Positions 1 to 12,492 of a stretch of DNA of 64,000 nucleotides are shown in pieces (position 1 is the stretch's first letter; the number at the start of each line of letters is the position of its first letter). The position numbers and the translations under genes are program-made. Origin of the DNA: Paragorgia papillata (Eukaryota > Cnidaria > Anthozoa > Scleralcyonacea > Coralliidae); NCBI GenBank assembly GCA_035771165.1, contig JAWNZC010000280.1, positions 2,015,001 through 2,079,000 of the forward strand, read 5' to 3'. Below the pieces are notes generated by a model. The model was given only the letters and a program-made list of their open reading frames with translations, searched no databases and was not told where the DNA came from.

Positions 1-399
1 CAAATTTAGCTGCTCATGCTAATTGTGCATAGTGTATTTATACTGTAAACTGACATTCACCAAATATGCATATTTGCACAAATTATGAAAAAAATTAAGT
101 TGCATATTTTTCTTATAGTATAATATGTTCATAATTAAATATCTGGTATATAAAAGTATATGGTATACATATCTATAAAACATATACAGTATATCTGTGA
201 ATCCAGAATATTTATTTTGAACCCTATTTGGAAATCTAAGCCTCTCCCTCTCTAGACACAACAAACATTTCCTTGTGAGTGATACTACAGTATAAATATT
301 TCCTGGAAAGATTCCATTTTTTTATCATAATTTGGTATAAACGGAGTTTTTTTTAGGTTTTTATATTAATTTGTTACATTGTATATACTACAAGAAGTA

Positions 400-610
400 T
401 TAAATACCTTTTTTCGTACGCCAATGAAGGCCTTGCACTCCATAATCATAGCGAAGCTCTTCCCCAACATCTATATTATGGAGTGCATATAGAGCCAAAT
501 GGAATTTTTGGCCTACTTTCATTTTTCTCATAATGCAATTACATGTAGCATTTTGGGATGGAGCATCATTAACTAGTCTCCCTAACCCTGTAGAAAATGT
601 TCCATCCACA
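400..610 (-). CDS. SET-domain exon of a KMT5A-like lysine methyltransferase (partial)
   Basis: On the minus strand an acceptor (TTTTACAG) precedes an open exon starting at 610. It encodes the C-terminal half of a SET domain: GLGRLVND near the start, then a beta-strand segment, then GEELRYDYG and a short HWRTKK tail. In KMT5A-type enzymes, which monomethylate histone H4 lysine 20 using S-adenosylmethionine, the equivalent motifs are GRLINHS and GEELxYDYG. The histidine of the NHS motif is aspartate here. The frame runs to a TAA at 400-402, but a possible donor (AAG|GTATTT) at about 408 would continue the gene off the window's left edge. Upstream exons on this strand (above 610) were not recognised, so the N-terminus and domain context are unknown. 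It could be a divergent host SET gene or one of the multicopy SET paralogues found in marine invertebrates. The family call is fairly sure; the gene identity is not. Confidence 0.6.
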
Positions 611-3149
611 CTGTAAAATTAAGCAGATTAGATTCAATTTTGTTTTAGAATTTCTCGGTGTCACTGAGGGTTATCATTACAAGTGTGTGAAGTAATATAA
701 TTATACATTATGATTATGTTTGGAAAATATTGAAATTATACTGTACCTTACCTACAGTACATGATTACATATGAAATCTCTTTGAAATGTTATAATTAAT
801 TTGTTTTTAGGAATATACTCTATACTTACCAAAAAGATTTGCCACCATCCTGGAAAAAAAAGAGGAAATTTCCAACTTCTTCGGGGTATGTATCTTCCCG
901 TTTACAGCCTTCCATATTGCTGATTAGTTCTCCCTTGTATTCCAAGAGGAAATCTCCTTTAGCAAATGGTGTTTTTGCAAAGACACCCCTCCCTAATTAT
1001 GAAAAGAATGGCTTGTTTATTATTCATTTTATATACTCCTGTGATACAGGGTTTGAATTAGCATTTCACAAGTGCATCGTGAAAATATTTTGTTGAAAAA
1101 GTTGGGGATTAACCCCCCAGTTCGGTGATGTCTTTTGGTAATCATGCCATCTTTCAATGAGGTTGTCTTGCATTTTTTTTGTATACAAGTCATGTAACTA
1201 CTGTATGGCTGGAACGTTCCAGCCATACAGTAGTTACATGACTTGTATACAAAAAACAGTACAATTCAGTTGTCGAACTTTGGCATTACACCATGATTCG
1301 ATTGCTGCATCTGGGCAGAAATCATCGATTGATGTACCCTCTTCGCTGATTTGAGGACTTGCTAGCTTCAAGTCGATCTCTATATACCTAAGTCCAAGAA
1401 GTTTCACTTCACTCAGAAAATATCGAAAAGCAGCAGTTACTTGCATCAACTTTGTTTGCAAAGAAAAGTTTCACTTGGGAAATATCAGAAGGCAGTGGTC
1501 ACTTGCATGCAATTTACTAGGAGTTTTTATGTTGTTTTGGATCGCATATTCGAAAAGTGCATCGTGATTTCAGAATAATTGCGATATATATTAATCTGAA
1601 CCCAGTGATGGTACACAGTACATAGACTGTAATTAACTTTTCTCTCCTAGGGATTCTCACTCAGTTGACAAGTTACATCGTTTGGTGTTAGACATAGTAA
1701 AATAATAAAGTGGCTGGTTTTGGGTGACCTACAGTAGTAGGGAAAGAAATAATTCACATACATCACACTAATGGCTCATACAACCTTGAAGTACACACCT
1801 CCATTTTATTGAAAATAATTGCATTTGTATACATGTACAAGATATTAATTATGTATTACCCTTTTTAGATTAAATACATAAACTCAACTTTGATAATTGA
1901 GTGAGATTTGTGTTGGGGTGAGTAAGTGAGAGCTGTCCCAAATCTCGAAAATTAAAATGTTTGCAAAACAGTGTGCCAAATGGCACCTGTGGGAATAATA
2001 ATGAAAAGGATAAGTGGATTATTAACCCTTTAACTCCCACCATATTAGTGAGGTGTTTACCAAAATATAGGAAAAAAACCCAACTACTGTAGTCTGAACA
2101 TTAAAAATACATTATGGATCGAGAGCCATCATCCCATAATTTTATAAGCTGCTCGCAACTTCACCTTGTAGTATTTGACTACAAATCCAAAGGTTGCGGC
2201 TGATACAAGTTTCAAATTTTATTTACTGTTAATCACCTTTAAACATTAGAGCCCTTTTATACTAAACTACTTTTATACAAGTAGCTACATGAAATGTTTT
2301 TCTGTTTTAGTGGACAATTGTACAGTTGTGTCAATAGAAATGTGTGTAAAATTATGGAAATGGAAATACGAATATCAACTATATCAGTGGTAAGTTGTTT
2401 AATTGATACTGCATCTATATTAAAGACTTATAGATGTTCTAGGATCAGCCCCACCCCCACCCTCCATGTCAAAATAGTCAATTTGACTATTTTGGAAATA
2501 TTCAACAAAAAGAGCAAAAACCAGTTAAAATCCAACAATTATCATGCATTTGTCGGATATTTACATGTATCAGATTTGTCGGACATATATGAGGCTTTGC
2601 CCCCCGACCTGAAAAAGTGAATTTCTGCCACTGTCTAAGATTTTTTATTCAATTTTTTTCTCTCTCCAAGAACCAAGGTTTTTCTTATTGAAATTTAAAA
2701 ACTTGAATAATATTTAATATACAATGCTGACAAGTACTAATTAATGGAATTTAAATGTTAAAAAAGAATTAAGTTATTTATTTACTAATTACTACTAATA
2801 GAATCTTAATGGTAACTACAGTACCTATAAAATCATTTATGAATCTCCCTTCAAGCCCTTCATTGTCTTCTGGCAGATACTTTGGCAGAGTTTGCCTCTA
2901 TAGTGTGTAAACAATTAATTATATTTAGACTGAAAATAATTCAACATCATGGCATTCTTGTGAAGAACAATTTTGTATTGCAAGAACTTAATTTTTGCAT
3001 ATTTTTCAAATTTCTTCCAATGGAAAAATTGTTTCATTTGATGAAAAAATGTTAAATGAAAAATACATTGGCATTTCAGTTCCCTGCTCAATTCCTTTTT
3101 TTGGTTTATAAAGGTTTATTTGCTTTATTTTGTATGATGATGATAATGA
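611..3149. other. No gene recognised; AT-rich noncoding
   Basis: Short open frames here (for example near 839-1096 and 2294-2620) have no recognisable motif, no plausible splice context and an AT-driven composition. The stretch may hold introns of the minus-strand SET gene. The only clear structures are the palindrome at 1175-1256 and a small one near 2470-2495. Confidence 0.5.
1175..1256. repeat. Perfect 82-bp palindrome, no spacer
   Basis: Two 41-base arms meet at GGAAC|GTTCC (centre between 1215 and 1216) with no mismatch and no loop. The outer ends are T and A runs. It looks like a small foldback element or a recently formed inverted duplication. Confidence 0.9.
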
Positions 3150-3537
3150 TGATGGTGGCAGCAACAACAACAACAACAACAACACCATCATCAATAACAA
3201 CAACACCAACACCACCACCACCAACAACAACAACACCACCAACAACAACAACAGAAACAACAGCAACAACCATAGCAACAACAACAACAAAACCACCACC
3301 ACCAACAACAACAATAACAACAACAGCAACAACAACACCACCATCAATAACAACAACAACAGAAACAACAACAGCAACAACACCAACACCACCACCACCA
3401 ACAACAACAACAGAAACAATGACAACACCAACATCACCACCACCACCACCAACACCAACAAAAACAATTACAACAACAGAAACAACAATAACAACCACAA
3501 TAACAACAGCAACAACAACATCAGCAACAACAACTAG
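3150..3537. repeat. Impure AAC/ACC trinucleotide microsatellite
   Basis: About 390 bp of CAA, CAC and AAC triplets with scattered interruptions. It creates long open frames of poly-Asn, poly-Thr and poly-Val in several registers, which are artefacts of the repeat. Confidence 0.95.
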
Positions 3538-3896
3538 ACTAAACTAGTGGAGCACCTAAGGGCAGCAGTTGGTTCGAATTGAGTGAGATTTGGTACAGAG
3601 AGATTTCCAAGTTTGAGGTCTATCTACTTTAAGGGTTGAGTTACGTTTATCTATGCAGTGGTGATGTACAGTGCATTGTAGTTTTGACTTGAGAGTAATA
3701 ACGGAGGGTGACGATTTGATTTCAGAAGGCAGGCTATTCTATAAAAATACAATTCCGTCGAAGAACAAGTTCCCAAACACAGACGTTCTAAGTAAATTTA
3801 GTCGTAGAAAATCAGTTGAAGTGTTGAACTAGAACGGAATTGTTTTGACCGCTAATTTTTTGTTGCTTTTCGGGTCCGTTCTTTTCAGTTGTTTGC

Positions 3897-4193
3897 TTGA
3901 TTTCCAATAATCATTACGTTATACAGTATCAGACCCTAAACGATGATCGTGCCATTAAAAAACCTTGTTTTGAAAAACCTTGGCGTGCCAGGTCGGGTAT
4001 CTGGTCCGACTGGTCAATTCGCTGCAATGTCGTTATTCTCGTATCTTCGGATTACGTTTAAAAAAGTAATCCGAAGATAATGAGAAGAACGTTCTTGTAG
4101 CGAATCGACCAGTTAGCTGGCACGCCAAGGACAATTTTTTTTTGGCACGACTATCGTTTAATGATATAACGTAATGATCATTGGAAGTCAAAG
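3897..4193. mobile_element. Foldback MITE, about 300 bp
   Basis: The outer arms match in inverted orientation: TTCCAATAATCATTACGT near 3901 against its complement near 4165-4185, continuing through a TGGCACG block and GAATCGACCAGT to a central hairpin around 4057. Arms are about 140 bp and diverged by several indels. No open frame for a transposase, so it is non-autonomous. Confidence 0.8.
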
Positions 4194-4734
4194 TTTCTGA
4201 ATCGAAATCTTGGCTCTTACCCCTGACGAATCTGTGGTGCTCCCCGTACCATTTGGACTTTGGAAATAAGCTTTTCGAATCCAACAAAAAAAATAGACAA
4301 AGAAAAGTGTACTCTACGAAAATCACTACTAATAAAAGTACATGCTTTCCAAACAAATGTGTAAAAACATTTTATGGCACATTATTATTAACAGCAATAA
4401 TGAAACAACGAAAGGACCAGCATTACTGCCACTTTTTACAAACACTGCCATGACAGTTTTACTGTCTCATAAAGATCGAAAAGATAACTTATGTCGATCA
4501 TTGCTCTTTTCTGACAAATATGTCAGTACTCCTTTTTAGTATTTTAATAACTAGTGTCTGTCACACGTTTTTAATATATTAAGCTGAACAAAACACATCA
4601 TAACAGTTTAGAAAACAAACTTACAGTTCGGCTTGGCCAACGTCTGGTTCTTTCTGTCATTGGTCTTTTTGGTCTTGACCTATTGAGGTTTGACTTTATA
4701 TAAGATATTTTTCACATTAAATGAAACTCAGATG

Positions 4735-5035
4735 TCAAAAAGGTGTAAAAAGTTATAGCATAAGCTACACGTTATCTTTGGATGCAAAAACAAAATACTT
4801 ACGGATTTTTTTTACCAAAAAAGCAAGCGTTCTTTGAATATGGCACTGACGGTACTGAGCTGAATGACTCCCAACAGCGCTAAAAGGCCGCAGGAAAGCT
4901 AAAAGGAGATGTAAAAAGTTATAACATAAGCTAAACGTTATCTTTGGGATGCAAAAACAAAATACTTACGGACTATTTTTCACAAAAAAAAAGCAAGCGT
5001 TCTTTCTTGAATCTGGCACTGAGTACTCCCGACGC
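4735..5035. repeat. Two-copy tandem duplication (about 125-bp unit)
   Basis: A segment with GTTATCTTTG, GCAAAAACAAAATACTTACG and AAGCAAGCGTTCTTT occurs at about 4739-4865 and again, slightly diverged, at 4909-5032. No coding potential was seen. Confidence 0.8.
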
Positions 5036-5254
5036 TAACTCCCGACGCTAACAAGCTGAAAGGACGCTTAAAAGGACGCCGTCTAACCTGTTTGACGGCG
5101 TCCCCTGCGAATCAGCGTGTCTGATTGGTTGAAATCGTATTAATCGCGTATGATGCATTTTATTTGTAGAAACTTGTTTTACTGGTTGTAGCAAACTATA
5201 CTCTGGGAACTGTTTTTATCTGCGATCACAAGTGGATCGCGACCACTGAAAATC

Positions 5255-5825
5255 ACTGCATGTCCTTTACGTTGTTAAACCTTATGTTACTTGTATTGCA
5301 TTGTGAGACTTTACGTTTTGTTGTAATTATAGACAATCCAGATTGTCTTCTGGATTGTCTATGTTGTAATCGATCTTACGGGACGTGACCAACCTTATAA
5401 TTACGTTGTGAAACAGCTTACGCTACGTTGCTGAATCGTAACTCATTCATTGACACGTATTGAGCATACGTACGGCCTTTACCTTACGTTGCTAGATCTT
5501 ACGTTACGTTGCCAGACCTTTATACGATAATAAGGTAATTGTGAGACCTTGCGTTACGTTGTGAGACCTTACGTTACGTTGTGAGATCTTACTTGTGATC
5601 AGTTGTTACGTTGTGACTTGTGATCAGATGTTATTTTACGTTGTGACCCGTGATCAGTTGTTAGGTTGTGACTTGTTGATCAGATGTTACGTTGTGACTT
5701 GTGATCAGAGATGCGTGTTATGCTACGTTGTGACTTGTGAGTAGATCTTACGTTACATTGTCATGATTTGTGATCAGTTGTTATGCTATGTTGTGAGGTA
5801 TATTATGTAACGTAGCTGTTCTCTG
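5255..5825 (+). repeat. 20-bp minisatellite, first block
   Basis: Degenerate tandem units close to TTACGTTACGTTGTGAGACC on the plus strand, mixed with variants ending TGTGATCAG. A foldback around ACAATCCAGATTGTC lies at about 5332-5361. The block ends where the 185-bp satellite begins. Confidence 0.85.
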
Positions 5826-5879
5826 CTCAATCAGATTTTCATTGTAGTACTGGACGATCCGAGTCTTTCAACAACTCGA

Positions 5880-8400
5880 CTTCCCAGTAATTAATTTTAT
5901 TGTACGAAACTGAAATTCGAGTATGTTAATGAACTCACTGAAAGAAGTATATTTAACAATTTTCAGCACGAAATATTATTTGGAAGAATGTCCGCCAGCA
6001 TAGGGCCCTCATCACGCTACATGTACAGCACATATCCGTCGTCTATATAGATATCCGGATCATTTGTAGATGATCCGAATTTGCACATTAATTATTTTTT
6101 ATTGTACGAAACTGAAATTCGAGTATGTTATTAAACTCACCGAGTGAAGTATATTTACCAATTTTCAGCACGAAATATCATTTGGAAGAATGTCCGCCAG
6201 GCCTACACGACAACAGGACAACATGACAAAATGACCCAGATTTGCAAATTGGTTTATTTTTATTGTACGAAACTGAAATTCGAGTATGTCAATGAACTCA
6301 CTGAAAGAAGTATATGAAACAATTTTCACCGCGAAATATTATTTGGAAGAATGTCCGTCAGCATAGGGCCCTCACCACGCTACAGCAGATATCCGTCGTC
6401 TATATAGATATCCAGATCCAAATTTGCACAATGATTAATTTTTATTGTGCGAAACTGAAATTCGAGTATGTTATTAAACTCGCCGAATAAAGTATATTTA
6501 CCAATTCTCAGCGCGAAATATCATTTGGAAGAATGTCCGTCAGCATAGGGCCCTCACCACGCTACAGCAGTTATACGTCGATACAGGTCAACATATAAAA
6601 TGACCTAGATTTGTATATTGGTTAATTTATTTTTATTGTACGAAACTGAAATTTGGGTATGTTGTTAAACTCACCGCATAAAGTATATTTACCAATTTTC
6701 AGCGAGAAATATTATTTGGAAGAATGTCCGCCAGCATAGGGGCCCCATCACGCTACAGCAGTTATCCGTCGATCTATACAGGACAACATGACAAAATGAC
6801 CCAGATTTGCAAATTGGTTTACTTTTATTGTACGAAACTGAAATTCGAGTATGTGATTAAACTCGCTGAAAGAAGTATATTTACCAATTTTCAGCGCGAA
6901 ATATCATTTGGAAGAATGTCCGTCAGCATAGGGCCCTCACCACGCTACAGCAGTTATACGTCGATACAGGTCAACATATAAAATGACCCAGATTTGTATA
7001 TTGGTATATTTTTATTGTACGAAACTGAAATTTGGGTATGTTATTAAACTCACCGCATAAAGTATATTTACCAATTTTCAGCGAGAAATATTATTTGGAA
7101 GAATGTCCGCCAGCATAGGGGCCCCATCACGCTACAGCAGTTATCCGTCGTCTATATAGATATCCGGATCCAAATTTGCACATTGATTAATTTTTATTGT
7201 GCGAAACTGAAATTCGAGTATGTTATTAAACTCACCGAATAAAGTATATTTACCAATTTTCAGCGCGAAATATCATTTGGAAGAATGTCCGTCAGCATAG
7301 GGCCCTCACCACGCTACAGCAGTTATACGTCGATACAGGTCAACATATAAAATGACCTAGATTTGTATATTGGTTAATTTATTTTTATTGTACGAAACTG
7401 AAATTTGGGTATGTTGTTAAACTCACCGCATAAAGTATATTTACCAATTTTCAGCGCGAAATATCATTTGGAAGAATGTCCGTCAGCATAGGGTCAACAT
7501 ATAAAATGACCCAGATTCGTATATTGGTTTATTTTTATTGTACGAAACTGAAATTCGAGTATGTGATTAAACTCACTGAAAGAAGTATATTTACCAATTT
7601 TCAGCGCGAAATATCATTTGGAAGAATGTCCGTCAGCATAGGGCCCTCACCACGCTACAGCAGATATCCGTCGTCTATATAGATATCCAAATCCAAATTT
7701 GCACATTGATTAATTTTTATTGTGCGAAACTGAAATTCGAGTATGTTATTAAACTCACCGAGTAAAGTATATTTACCAATTTTCAGCGCGAAATATCATT
7801 TGGAAGAATGTCCGCCAGCATAGGGCCCTCACCACGCTACAGCAGTTATACGTCGATACAGGTCAACATATAATATAAAATGACCCAGATTCGTATATTG
7901 GTTTATTTTTATTGTACGAAACTGAAATTCGAGTGTGTGATTAAACTCACTGAAAGAAGTATATTTACCAATTTTCAGCGCGAAATATCATTTGGAAGAA
8001 TGTCCGTCAGCATAGGGCCCTCACCACGCTACAGCAGATATCCGTCGTCTATATAGATATCCAGATCCAAATTTGCACATTGATTAATTTTTATTGTGCG
8101 AAACTGAAATTCGAGTATGTTATTAAGCTCACCGAATAAAGTATATTTACCAATTTTGAGCGCGAAATATCATTTGGAAGAATGTCCGTCAGCATAGGGC
8201 CCTCACCACGCTACAGCAGTTATACGTCGATACAGGTCAACATATAAAATGACCCAGATTTGTATATTGGTTTATTTTTATTATACGAAACTGAAATTTG
8301 GGTATGTTATTAAACTCACCGCATAAAGTATTTTTACCAATTTTCAGCGAGAAATATTATTTGGAAGAATGTCCGCTGGCATAGGGGCCTCGTCACGCTA
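5880..8400 (+). repeat. Satellite DNA, about 180-195-bp monomers, about 14 copies
   Basis: The landmark GGAAGAATGTCCG recurs at about 5981, 6183, 6346, 6529, 6719, 6910, 7099, 7279, 7470, 7619, 7801, 7996, 8177 and 8366, mostly 180-195 bp apart. Monomers share AAACTGAAATTYGRGTATGT, AAGTATATTTACCAATTTTC and CATAGGGCCC. Two linker types occur: one with TCTATATAGATATCC, the other with CGTCGATACAGGTCAACATA; through much of the array they alternate, giving a higher-order dimer of about 370 bp. Open frames inside it are repeat artefacts. Confidence 0.92.
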
Positions 8401-8504
8401 TCCGGATAATTTGTAAAAGAACTACATAGTGGAAAAGAAATCGAATTTCTAGAATTTCGCCATGTGAAATTTCTGTGCTGATAAACAATCCAACTTCTTA
8501 AATC

Positions 8505-9310
8505 GATATCTCGTCTTACGTTGTGAGACCTTATGTTACGTTGTTAAAACCCCAATTTTGTGTTATGAGATATTGTATTTGTTGCGAGATATTACGTTAC
8601 GTTCTGAGGCCTTGGGTTACGTACTGTGAGACCTGGCCTTATGTTACGTCGTGAGATTTAACGTTTAACACGTTATGAAACCTTATGTTACTTGGTGAAA
8701 CGTTACGTACCATTGTAAGACCTTGCATTGCGTTGTGAGACGTTTTGTTGTAATTATATTAATATAGACAATCCAGATTGTCTTCTTGATTGTCTATGTT
8801 GTAATCGATCTTACGGGACGTTGTGATCAATCTTATAATTACGTTGTGAAACAGCTTACGTTACGTTGCTGAATCGTAACTCATTCATTGATACGTATTG
8901 AGCATACGTTCGGCCTTTACCTTACGTTGCTAGATCTTACGGTGCGTTGCCAGACCGTTTTTACGTTACGTTGCTAGACCTTAATACGTTACATTGTGAG
9001 ACCTTACGTTACGTTGTTAGACTTTACGTTACATTATGAGACCTACATTACGTTACGAGACCTTACGAGTTACGTTACGTTGTGAAACCTTGCGTTGTGA
9101 GATTTAAGGTTGTGAGACGTTACGTTGTGAAACTTGACGTTACGTTTCGAGACTTTACGTTCCGTTCCGAGGCCTCACGTTCCGTTCCGGGACCTTTCGT
9201 TGCGTTGTGAGACCTGAAATAGGTTCAACTTATCCGAATACGCGAATTAGTTTGTGTACTGAAAATCAGAAAATACATGTATGTTACGTTATGAGACCTT
9301 ACGTTATTAA
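8505..9310 (+). repeat. 20-bp minisatellite, second block
   Basis: The same degenerate TTACGTTACGTTGTGAGACC-type units as at 5255-5825. The segment 8745-8950 is a close copy of 5320-5520, including the ACAATCCAGATTGTC foldback and the TCGTAACTCATTCATTGA stretch. Confidence 0.85.
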
Positions 9311-9377
9311 AGGAATGACTCGCCAAAGTACTGAACCTCATACTAAACAAATAAATGTTCATACACCAGACAATAAG

Positions 9378-9505
9378 CAATATACGTACCAATCCTTAAA
9401 ACATAAATTAACGTCATGAAGGCTCGTTTTCAATCGCTACCAAAATCGCCTATGAAAACGAGCCTTCATGACGTTAATTTATGTTTTAAGGGTTGGTACG
9501 TATTG
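9378..9505. repeat. Long palindrome, 52-54-bp arms, 22-bp loop
   Basis: The left arm 9378-9431 and right arm 9454-9505 are near-perfect reverse complements, including CGTCATGAAGGCTCGTTTTC. Small foldback element. Confidence 0.9.
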
Positions 9506-9900
9506 TCTATACTTAATTATCTCAATAATATTAAATATTGTGAAATGTTTGTTAAAATTCACCATGCTTCTGCAGAAATAGAAACTGGTCAGGGAGATGG
9601 TTCTTCTATATGTTTGTTAGTCATTAAACAGCCAACATACAAACAAATGAACGTCAAAAAAATCTCGTTGGTCCTTGGCAGCTTCGCTAGATCACAGTCA
9701 CATGTATCTGCAATATTTTGGGTAAAACAGTTTCTTATTTTTTTATTTTTAGATGTTGGCGCGCGAACTGAATGTATTTAGAGAAAACATCTGGACTCTG
9801 GTTCTTGGATTTAGAATCGCTTCTAGTACGAGCTGCCCCGGCTACCAGAGGCCGCGCCAGCCTTTATAACTCCTAAACGGGGATGTAATAATACTTTATT

Positions 9901-10050
9901 TATTATTGTACATTCAAACATTATTATCGTTTCTTATTGGTCAACATGCATTTACTTCAGTTAATTCTCAATGCCGTCACGGCGGCCATAATTAACTGAA
10001 GTAAATGTTGACCAATAAAAAACGATAATAATAATGTTTGTACAATAATA
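9901..10050. mobile_element. Foldback MITE, about 150 bp
   Basis: Arms 9901-9966 and 9990-10050 are inverted copies, sharing TATTGGTCAACAT and TTTACTTCAGTTAATT, around a short GC-rich loop with GCCGTCACGGCGGC. Confidence 0.85.
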
Positions 10051-10349
10051 TTTGGTGTACCAAAACAATGAAATGGCGGCCATACTGGTGTACTATCTTT
10101 ATCCTATTGGAATTTTGCTCTGTTCCTTTTCAAATGTTTCTTATTGTTTCACCACCCAATTGTTACCGATCACGCGAGTGAAAACGATTAATACCGGTTG
10201 TTTAACCCGCGACATGTGATTTATGACCCGTGACTTGTTGCGATTCCGCGTAGATTTGCCGCGTATATATAGTGATATACATCGATCGGATCGCGGCTGA
10301 TTGCCAAGGTCGCCGAGATTGCAAAATCACCGTTTCCATAAAAAACTCA

Positions 10350-10441
10350 ACGATCGCCACGATCGCCGAGATAGAATATTTTCTATCAGTAGTTTTTTCT
10401 ATCATTATCTTCAGTGGTTTTTTTAGCGATCGTGGTGATCG
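10350..10441. repeat. Short inverted repeat around GATCGCCACGATCGC
   Basis: CGATCGCCACGATCGC at about 10350 is mirrored by GCGATCGTGGTGATCG at about 10426. The interior is AT-rich. Possibly a decayed foldback element. Confidence 0.55.
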
Positions 10442-10600
10442 TAGCGAGTATTTGAATTAATGTCGACGTTTAGACTTCAGGAGATTTATCTAACTTGTTT
10501 CATGGTGCATGTAAAATTTTTATTTTTTTATAATGGTGGTGCTGCGGTGAAATGATAACAAAACTTGCTAATTGCGGGGAGTGTTTATTTTTATAGAATT

Positions 10601-10755
10601 AAACCCGGTTTTCCGCTGGCGAATTTTGTCGCGCGAAACGACATTTCTATTGTCAAAATTGGAATAGATTTTTAATTCGTTCCACTCCAGGGCTCGACAA
10701 AAGAAAAAGGTCGCTTCGCGGGACAAAATTCGCCAGTGGAAAACAGTTTTTACTT
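10601..10755. mobile_element. MITE, CCGGTTTTCC family, copy 1
   Basis: Terminal inverted repeats carry CCGGTTTTCCGCTGGCGAAT on the left and its diverged complement on the right. Internal TCGCGCGAA and TCGCTTCGCG blocks match the copy at 51762-51911. The ends are more eroded than in copy 2. Confidence 0.75.
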
Positions 10756-11800
10756 ATGTTGTTGAATATTTAAAGAGAATCATTATTACAACAAACTTTA
10801 ATTTTATATATACTTTTAAAACATTTGATGGATATGAAAACTAAAATATTAAAAAAATGATTCTGTAATGTTTTAGTAAATAACTATTAAACAACAATTT
10901 TCTTTTGTTAATAATGCAGGATTAATTATAAACTCAGACTTATTAAGCATGAATCTGACAGTGAATCTGCTGGTCTGAAATTTGCAAATTTGCGAATAAT
11001 AAATAAATTTGCATGTAATTTGCTAATAATGTGATGCATATGAATTTGCGTATTTCAATAAATTTCCATATGAACCTTCATATTTATAGCAAATTTATAG
11101 CAAATTTGAAAAGAAATTTGCACGACTTTGCACAATAGTTTATTCAAATTTGCTGTTTTCGAATTTGCAATATTTTGCTGATGGATTTGCTCAAATAAAT
11201 ATAATTTTCTGATGCAAAGTCGTCATTAAAGTTGCCAACTTTGACGCCGTTGCAAATTAAATATAATGTAAAACTGAACGTAATTGCGAGCGTCTTCTAT
11301 AAAAGTACAATTCTTAGGATGTTTTGATCAATAGGCGACTTGCGCTAAAACATCACGTGTTTTCAATCCCTTAAAATAGCAGATATGGAATTAAACGGTC
11401 AATATTGTAGGCTAGCTGGTCACATGACTAAAATAAAATGCATGCATGTAATTTTCATGCATGTACAATACCTTCTTCAAAAGAAAATTTTTACAGTCAA
11501 ACCTGAAGAAACATGTAGAAAAACGATTTGATATCGAGCATGCCAATTTTTAGTAGAAATAAATAACGTTTAGCTGATTAAAACAGATTTTGTTTTTGGC
11601 CGCCATGTTGGATGACACAAATTTGCCATCAAAATACACCCTAGATACCGTGAAACGTCATAAATCTTGCTAAAACTAAAACGACGCATTATTACATGTT
11701 TCTTGTAATTCGAGTACAAAATCTTATTCAAAAGCAAATTTTGCATGCGTGAAATTTTTATTATAGTCACGTGACCAGCGACAATGTCGCCTTTTTCTCT

Positions 11801-11911
11801 ACAGTGTATCAAAAAACGAAACCCACTTAAAAATTAATTATGTATTCTTTTCAAATAAAAGAGAATACATAATTATTTTTTTAAGTGGGTTTCTTTTTCT
11901 TTATACACTGT
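11801..11911. repeat. Palindrome, about 50-bp arms
   Basis: ACAGTGTAT to TTATGTATTCTTTT on the left is mirrored on the right, ending ATACACTGT, with a 7-base loop. Includes AACCCACTTAAAAA and its complement. Confidence 0.85.
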
Positions 11912-11939
11912 ATAAGGCAATGCAAGTCGTGAAAATCCA

Positions 11940-12352
11940 TCCATCCATCCATCCATTACTCCATGAACTAGGATTAAAGAAATTAAATGAAAGAAGATTA
12001 TATAGTAAAGCTATAATGATGTTCAAAATATCAAATAATCTTGTTCCTCAATACGTGATAGATTCATTTTTCAAGTACGATAAACGAACATAACACTCGA
12101 TCATATCAGGATCGAAAGCTTATATCTTACCTAAAATACGAATGTAATACAATTGACTTATTCAAAAAAACATCTTCGACAAATTTCTCTCTGCAACGAC
12201 ACGTAATAAACGAAAAATTGTATTTATTTAATTCTTATATACTGTATATATATAATTGATATAATATTAACTGGACGGCTTTCGGGTAGATCAGGAAATA
12301 ACTAATTTGTAATTTGCTGACGAAACTACCGTCTTTAAATAAAGATTTCAAT
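11940..12352 (+). pseudogene. CR1/L2-type LINE, 3' end fragment
   Basis: From about 11972 one frame reads LGLKKLNERRLYSKAIMMFK, then PQYVIDSFFKY before a stop. This is the pattern of the extreme C-terminus of CR1/L2-type ORF2 (RRxxxxxxMxxKxxxxxxPxY). A short 3'UTR with AATAAAGATTT follows and runs into a tetranucleotide tail. The element is 5'-truncated and has stops, so it is dead. Confidence 0.65.
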
Positions 12353-12492
12353 CTATCTATCTATCTATCCATCCATCCATCCATCCATCCATCCATCCAT
12401 CCATCCATCCATCCATCCATCCATCCATCCATCCATCCATCCATCCATCCATCCATCCATCCATTCATTCATCCATTCATCCATCCTTCCTA
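12353..12492. repeat. (ATCT)n/(ATCC)n microsatellite, LINE tail
   Basis: ATCT units change to CATC/CCAT units for about 130 bp directly after the LINE 3' end. A short CCAT run also lies just upstream at 11940-11955. Confidence 0.95.

Noticed and set aside
3006..3547. Open frames of poly-Asn, poly-Thr, poly-Val and poly-Leu in both strands
   Set aside because: All arise from the AAC/ACC trinucleotide repeat, open in most registers; no conserved domain.
3560..3580. GGTTCGAATT resembling a tRNA B-box
   Set aside because: No A-box or cloverleaf could be drawn around it.
6724..7682. Repeated frames starting MSVSIG or MSASIG
   Set aside because: The same satellite monomer read repeatedly; frames are broken by every indel between monomers.
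9416..9781. 121-codon plus-strand frame
   Set aside because: Begins inside a palindrome arm and crosses noncoding AT-rich sequence; no motif.
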